Source: Firm-08 sp045546995 (GTDB lineage: Bacteria > Bacillota > Clostridia > Oscillospirales > QAKW01). Taken from it: DNA of 30,180 bases. Shown piece after piece: positions 27,279 through 30,180 of this stretch. A program made the position numbers and the translations under genes. The notes below the pieces were generated by a model, which worked only from the letters and a program-made list of their open reading frames with translations, was not told the DNA's origin and did not search any database. The stretch spans positions 1-30,180 of the forward strand of contig JAZQDW010000026.1 of the NCBI GenBank assembly GCA_045546995.1. The letters run 5' to 3'. Positions within the stretch are counted from its first letter, which is position 1. Each line of letters begins with the position of its first letter.

Positions 27279-27318
27279 AAGGACAGGCTTTTGCGTGATG
27301 CAAAGGCCTGCCTTTTTA
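27279..27318 (+). terminator. Intrinsic terminator after the ABC cassette
   Basis: GGACAGGCTTTTGC (27281-27294) pairs with GCAAAGGCCTGCC (27300-27312) across a short loop with minor mismatches, followed by TTTTT. It closes the unit 12 nt after the last stop codon. Confidence 0.85.
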
Positions 27319-27326
27319 CTTTTTGC

Positions 27327-27355
27327 TTGCTATTGTTTTGGATGTGTGTTAAAAT
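27327..27355 (+). promoter_or_regulatory. Promoter of the SLH surface-protein gene
   Basis: TTGCTA (27327-27332) and TAAAAT (27350-27355) are 17 bp apart. AAAGGGGAG (27367-27375) then positions the TTG start codon at 27383. Confidence 0.6.
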
Positions 27356-27382
27356 AAAAAAGATAGAAAGGGGAGTTGACCT

Positions 27383-29758
27383 TTGAAAAGATGGATTGCG
27401 ACAGTATTATGCCTTTTATTATGGATCGGATGTCTGCCGGCGGTCAGCGCGGCTACCGTCGTTGACGTCAGCGATAAGGCCGGTTTCGCTGCCATCGGCA
27501 GTAACCTTGCCGGTAGCTATCGCCTGACCAAGGACATCATATTTACCGCCGAGGATTTTGCTGAGGGTGGTGTGATGCACGGAAAATTGCCCTTTGCCGC
27601 CGGCTCTACCTTCAGCGGCACGCTGGACGGTAACGGTTATACCGTGGCCGGTCTGGTGATCGACGTGGCGTATCGTCTTGACGATACCGTAGCCCCCAGA
27701 CAGGAGAGCGGTGTCAACAGCGCTGCTTTGTTTTACGATTTGTCGGGCAGCGTTAAAAATCTGGAACTGAAAAACGTTGCGTTGAATTTTACCGCCGACG
27801 TAAAATCGGTGTTTAGTGAGCTTCGTGTGGGCGCTATTGCCGGCACGATGCAGGCAAGCGCTATAATTGATCAATGCGCCGTCAGCGGCACCGTCGTTGT
27901 AAGACACAACGGTAACGGCCGCTTGAACGTGGGCGGTCTTGCCGGCTTTTGCCAGGGCGACGTTACCAACAGCGCTTGTTATGTAGATATTTCGGCCAAC
28001 CGTAATTACGATGCCTGGTTCAGAGTCGGCGGTCTGGTCGGTCAGCTGGACACTGCCGCCGCGCAATTGAGCAAGTGCTATGCCAACACCGTGATCACTA
28101 CCGTCAATTCCGCCGGCACCGATAACCGTCGGCAGGGCGCTTTGACAGGTCGTAACAACGGTTCTATCGAAAATTGTTATTTCGCCGGTACGGAAGATGC
28201 CGTTACGGGTGATGCCGGTGCCAACGCTACGGTAACCGAAACTGACAATTTAAATACTGCCGATCTTAGTAAGACCGACAGCTATAAGCGGCTTGATTTC
28301 ACCAATCTCTGGTCCATTCAAACCATTCGTGGCGTTCAGCAGGCGGGCTTGCAGGCATTTGTTTGTGAGCATACCACTCCCGGCCCCTGGACAGAGGTAT
28401 CGGCGCCCTCTTGCTTTGCGGTAGGTAAAGAAGTACAGCGTTGCGCTTTGTGCGGCGACGTTATGAATCAACGGGATATTCCCGCCACCGGCGAGCACGT
28501 ATGGGCCACCACCCTGACCCAGGGTGAAACCACCCACTACTATGCTTGTACCACCGACGGTTGTACCGCCAGAAATGAAGAGAACGCTCATACCGCCGGC
28601 GAGGTCATCGAGGATGAAAAGCCCGGTTGCGCCAGCGACGGTAAGGGTCATAAGGACTGTACCGTTTGCGGTAAACTGATGGAGAAGGATGTTGTTATTC
28701 CTTCCACCGGTGCGCACGCTGCCGCTGACGAATTGGTAGTGGATACCGCGCCCTCTTGCTATGCCACCGGTATCGGTCACAGTGTATGTAAGGATTGCGG
28801 CATCACGATGGATGAGGATATCGTAATCCCCGCCACCGGCGAGCACGTATGGGCCGCCACCCTGACGCAGGGCGATACCACTCACTATTATGCTTGTACC
28901 AACGACGGTTGTACCGCCAGAAATGAAGAGAACGAGCATACTGCCGGCGAGATCATGGAGGATACCGCTCCCACCTGCGGCGCCGGCGGTATCGGCCATA
29001 AGGATTGTACCGTTTGCGGTAAGACCGTTGCGGAAAACGTAACCATCCCCGCTACCGGCAACCACACCTGGGACGGCGGTAAGGTGACCACCGAGCCTGC
29101 CATCGGTAAGGAGGGTGTTAAGACCTATACCTGCACCACCTGCGGTAATACGAAAACGGAAAAAATCCCCGCCGCCGGTGTAAACGTGCTGACGATTTTC
29201 AAGGATCTGAAAAAGGGCGACTGGTACGTTAAAAACGGCGCTATTGACTACGTTTACAATAACGGTCTGTTCAGTGGTACCTCTGCCACTACCTTCGGCC
29301 CCAACGATCCTATGACCAGAGCGATGTTTGTAACCGTACTGGGCCGTCTGGACGGACAAAAGGTCAACAACAAGGTGACCACCGTCTTTACCGACGTTAA
29401 GAAGAACCAGTATTACACCGGTTACGTTAAATGGGCCAACGAAAAGAACATCGTTGCCGGTCTGACCCCCACCACCTTCGGTCCCGATGAGAATATCACT
29501 CGTGAGCAGATCTGCGCCATTATGGTACGCTATTGCGATTATGCAAAGATCGAGTTGCAAAAGATCAACGCTGCCATTACCTTTAAGGATGCGGCCAAGA
29601 TCTCGAAGTATGCCCGTCCCGCTGTTAAGGCCTGCCAGATGGGCGGTCTTGTCAACGGTGAAAAGACCACCGGCGGCTATAACTTCCGCCCGCAGGGCAA
29701 TGCCAGCCGTGCCGAAGTTGCTACCATCATTATGAACTTTGCAAAGACGTACAAATAA
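27383..29758 (+). CDS. Secreted surface protein with GLUG-like, Cys-rich and three SLH domains
   Basis: This 791-residue protein begins at TTG with a strong ribosome binding site. It has a signal peptide (residues 1-23, cleavage after AVSA). Residues about 30-300 are beta-helix/GLUG-like (GTLDGNGYTVAGLVI, LNVGGLAGFCQGDVTNSAC). Residues about 328-596 hold repeated Cys-rich modules with CxxCG and IPATGEHVW motifs; the same core recurs 116 residues apart. Three SLH domains follow, starting near residues 607, 669 and 733 (FTDVKKNQYYTGYVKWANEK and similar), which bind the protein to cell-wall polymers. It is a monocistronic unit with its own promoter. The ligand of the Cys-rich part is unknown. 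Its last eight codons and stop form the first copy of a repeat array downstream. Confidence 0.92.
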   Translation: MKRWIATVLCLLLWIGCLPAVSAATVVDVSDKAGFAAIGSNLAGSYRLTKDIIFTAEDFAEGGVMHGKLPFAAGSTFSGTLDGNGYTVAGLVIDVAYRLDDTVAPRQESGVNSAALFYDLSGSVKNLELKNVALNFTADVKSVFSELRVGAIAGTMQASAIIDQCAVSGTVVVRHNGNGRLNVGGLAGFCQGDVTNSACYVDISANRNYDAWFRVGGLVGQLDTAAAQLSKCYANTVITTVNSAGTDNRRQGALTGRNNGSIENCYFAGTEDAVTGDAGANATVTETDNLNTADLSKTDSYKRLDFTNLWSIQTIRGVQQAGLQAFVCEHTTPGPWTEVSAPSCFAVGKEVQRCALCGDVMNQRDIPATGEHVWATTLTQGETTHYYACTTDGCTARNEENAHTAGEVIEDEKPGCASDGKGHKDCTVCGKLMEKDVVIPSTGAHAAADELVVDTAPSCYATGIGHSVCKDCGITMDEDIVIPATGEHVWAATLTQGDTTHYYACTNDGCTARNEENEHTAGEIMEDTAPTCGAGGIGHKDCTVCGKTVAENVTIPATGNHTWDGGKVTTEPAIGKEGVKTYTCTTCGNTKTEKIPAAGVNVLTIFKDLKKGDWYVKNGAIDYVYNNGLFSGTSATTFGPNDPMTRAMFVTVLGRLDGQKVNNKVTTVFTDVKKNQYYTGYVKWANEKNIVAGLTPTTFGPDENITREQICAIMVRYCDYAKIELQKINAAITFKDAAKISKYARPAVKACQMGGLVNGEKTTGGYNFRPQGNASRAEVATIIMNFAKTYK

Positions 29759-30180
29759 AACTAACGAGTACAAATGTCGGTTTGCCGCTCCTTTCGGCGG
29801 ATTGACCGATAGGTCAACCGACGTCCGTGATCGTCAGCGGCGACCCGCCGTATGAATTTTGCAAAGACGTACAAATAAAATGTTCGAGTGAAAATGATTG
29901 TGTCGAAAGACGTGATCGGATTGCTCTGCGGCAGCCGCCGTATGAATTTTGCAAAGACGTACAAATAAGACTAACGAGTACAAATGTCGGTTTGCCGCTC
30001 CTTTCGGCGGATTGACCGATAGGTCAACCGACGTCCGAGATCGTCAGCGGCGACCCGCCGTATGAACTTTGCAAAGACGTACAAATAAGACTAACGAGTA
30101 CAAATGTCGGTTTGCCGCTCCTTTCGGCGGATTGACCGATAGGTCAACCGACGTCCGAGATCGTCAGCGGCGACCCGCCG
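29731..30180 (+). repeat. Tandem array carrying copies of the SLH gene's 3' end, with structured spacers
   Basis: Four units run to the window edge: 29731-29850 (120 bp), 29851-29940 (90 bp), 29941-30060 (120 bp) and 30061-30180 (120 bp). Each starts with a 30-bp block beginning TATGAA and ending ATAAAA or ATAAGA; in the first unit this block encodes the last residues MNFAKTYK and the stop of the SLH gene. The 120-bp units then share a 90-bp spacer with three inverted repeats: GTCGG/CCGAC enclosing two hairpins (GCCG/CGGC and TTGACC/GGTCAA), then CGGCG/CGCCG directly before the next block. The last two units differ at one base. The 90-bp unit lacks most of the central hairpins. No gene is supported in this stretch, and no T-tract follows any hairpin. 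Confidence 0.93.

Noticed and set aside
29827..30015. 62-codon plus-strand frame with repeated PPYEFCKDVQI
   Set aside because: It is the repeat array read in another frame; the repeat in the peptide comes from the DNA repeat, and no ribosome binding site precedes it.
29731..30180. CRISPR array
   Set aside because: The spacers between 30-bp blocks are themselves repeated (two nearly identical 90-bp copies plus a third) and contain inverted repeats; unit lengths are 120/90 bp, and no cas genes are nearby.

Overview
The window looks like a chromosomal segment from a low-to-mid GC Firmicute of the class Clostridia, probably an uncultured gut Oscillospirales/Ruminococcaceae-type organism. This is inferred from four things: the paired GlgC/GlgD form of ADP-glucose pyrophosphorylase, a transcriptional T-box in front of hisS-aspS, AGGAGG-type ribosome binding sites, and an S-layer-homology surface protein. 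No rRNA or tRNA genes, insertion sequences, prophage genes or CRISPR arrays were seen.

Region 1 (1-8219, minus strand) is a glycogen operon transcribed glgB-glgC-glgD-glgA-glgP. glgC/glgD and glgD/glgA overlap at their stop and start codons. glgP is set apart by its own promoter, whose -10 box abuts a strong terminator hairpin. A divergent regulatory region (8220-8434) separates the operon from a plus-strand GH13 amylase/neopullulanase-type gene (8435-10228). Together these genes make ADP-glucose, polymerise and branch glycogen, and degrade alpha-glucans.

Region 2 (10339-11620) is a small transcription unit with a YegS/DgkB-type lipid kinase and a one-TM proline/alanine-rich protein, closed by a perfect 12-bp terminator. 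Region 3 (11738-17938) is a second unit: a membrane-anchored glucosaminidase with an unusual start, galM, a one-TM unknown, and an acyl-CoA synthetase-like enzyme, again closed by a terminator.

Region 4 (17971-27318) starts with minD and an mgsA homologue whose catalytic motifs are altered. A very compact T-box leader follows, then hisS-aspS. Next comes a four-gene ABC export-type cassette (ATPase, ABC-2 permease, GldG-like protein, DUF4340 protein), closed by a terminator.

Region 5 (27327-30180) has its own promoter and a TTG-started secreted protein. It carries a signal peptide, GLUG-like repeats, Cys-rich repeats and three SLH domains. Its last eight codons plus stop lie in a 30-bp block that recurs three more times downstream, separated by structured spacers in 120/90/120/120-bp units up to the end of the window.

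The items most worth a second look are the compact T-box with overlapping Asp/His specifier codons, the divergent MgsA, the glgP promoter-terminator overlap, and the repeat array built from the 3' end of the SLH gene.
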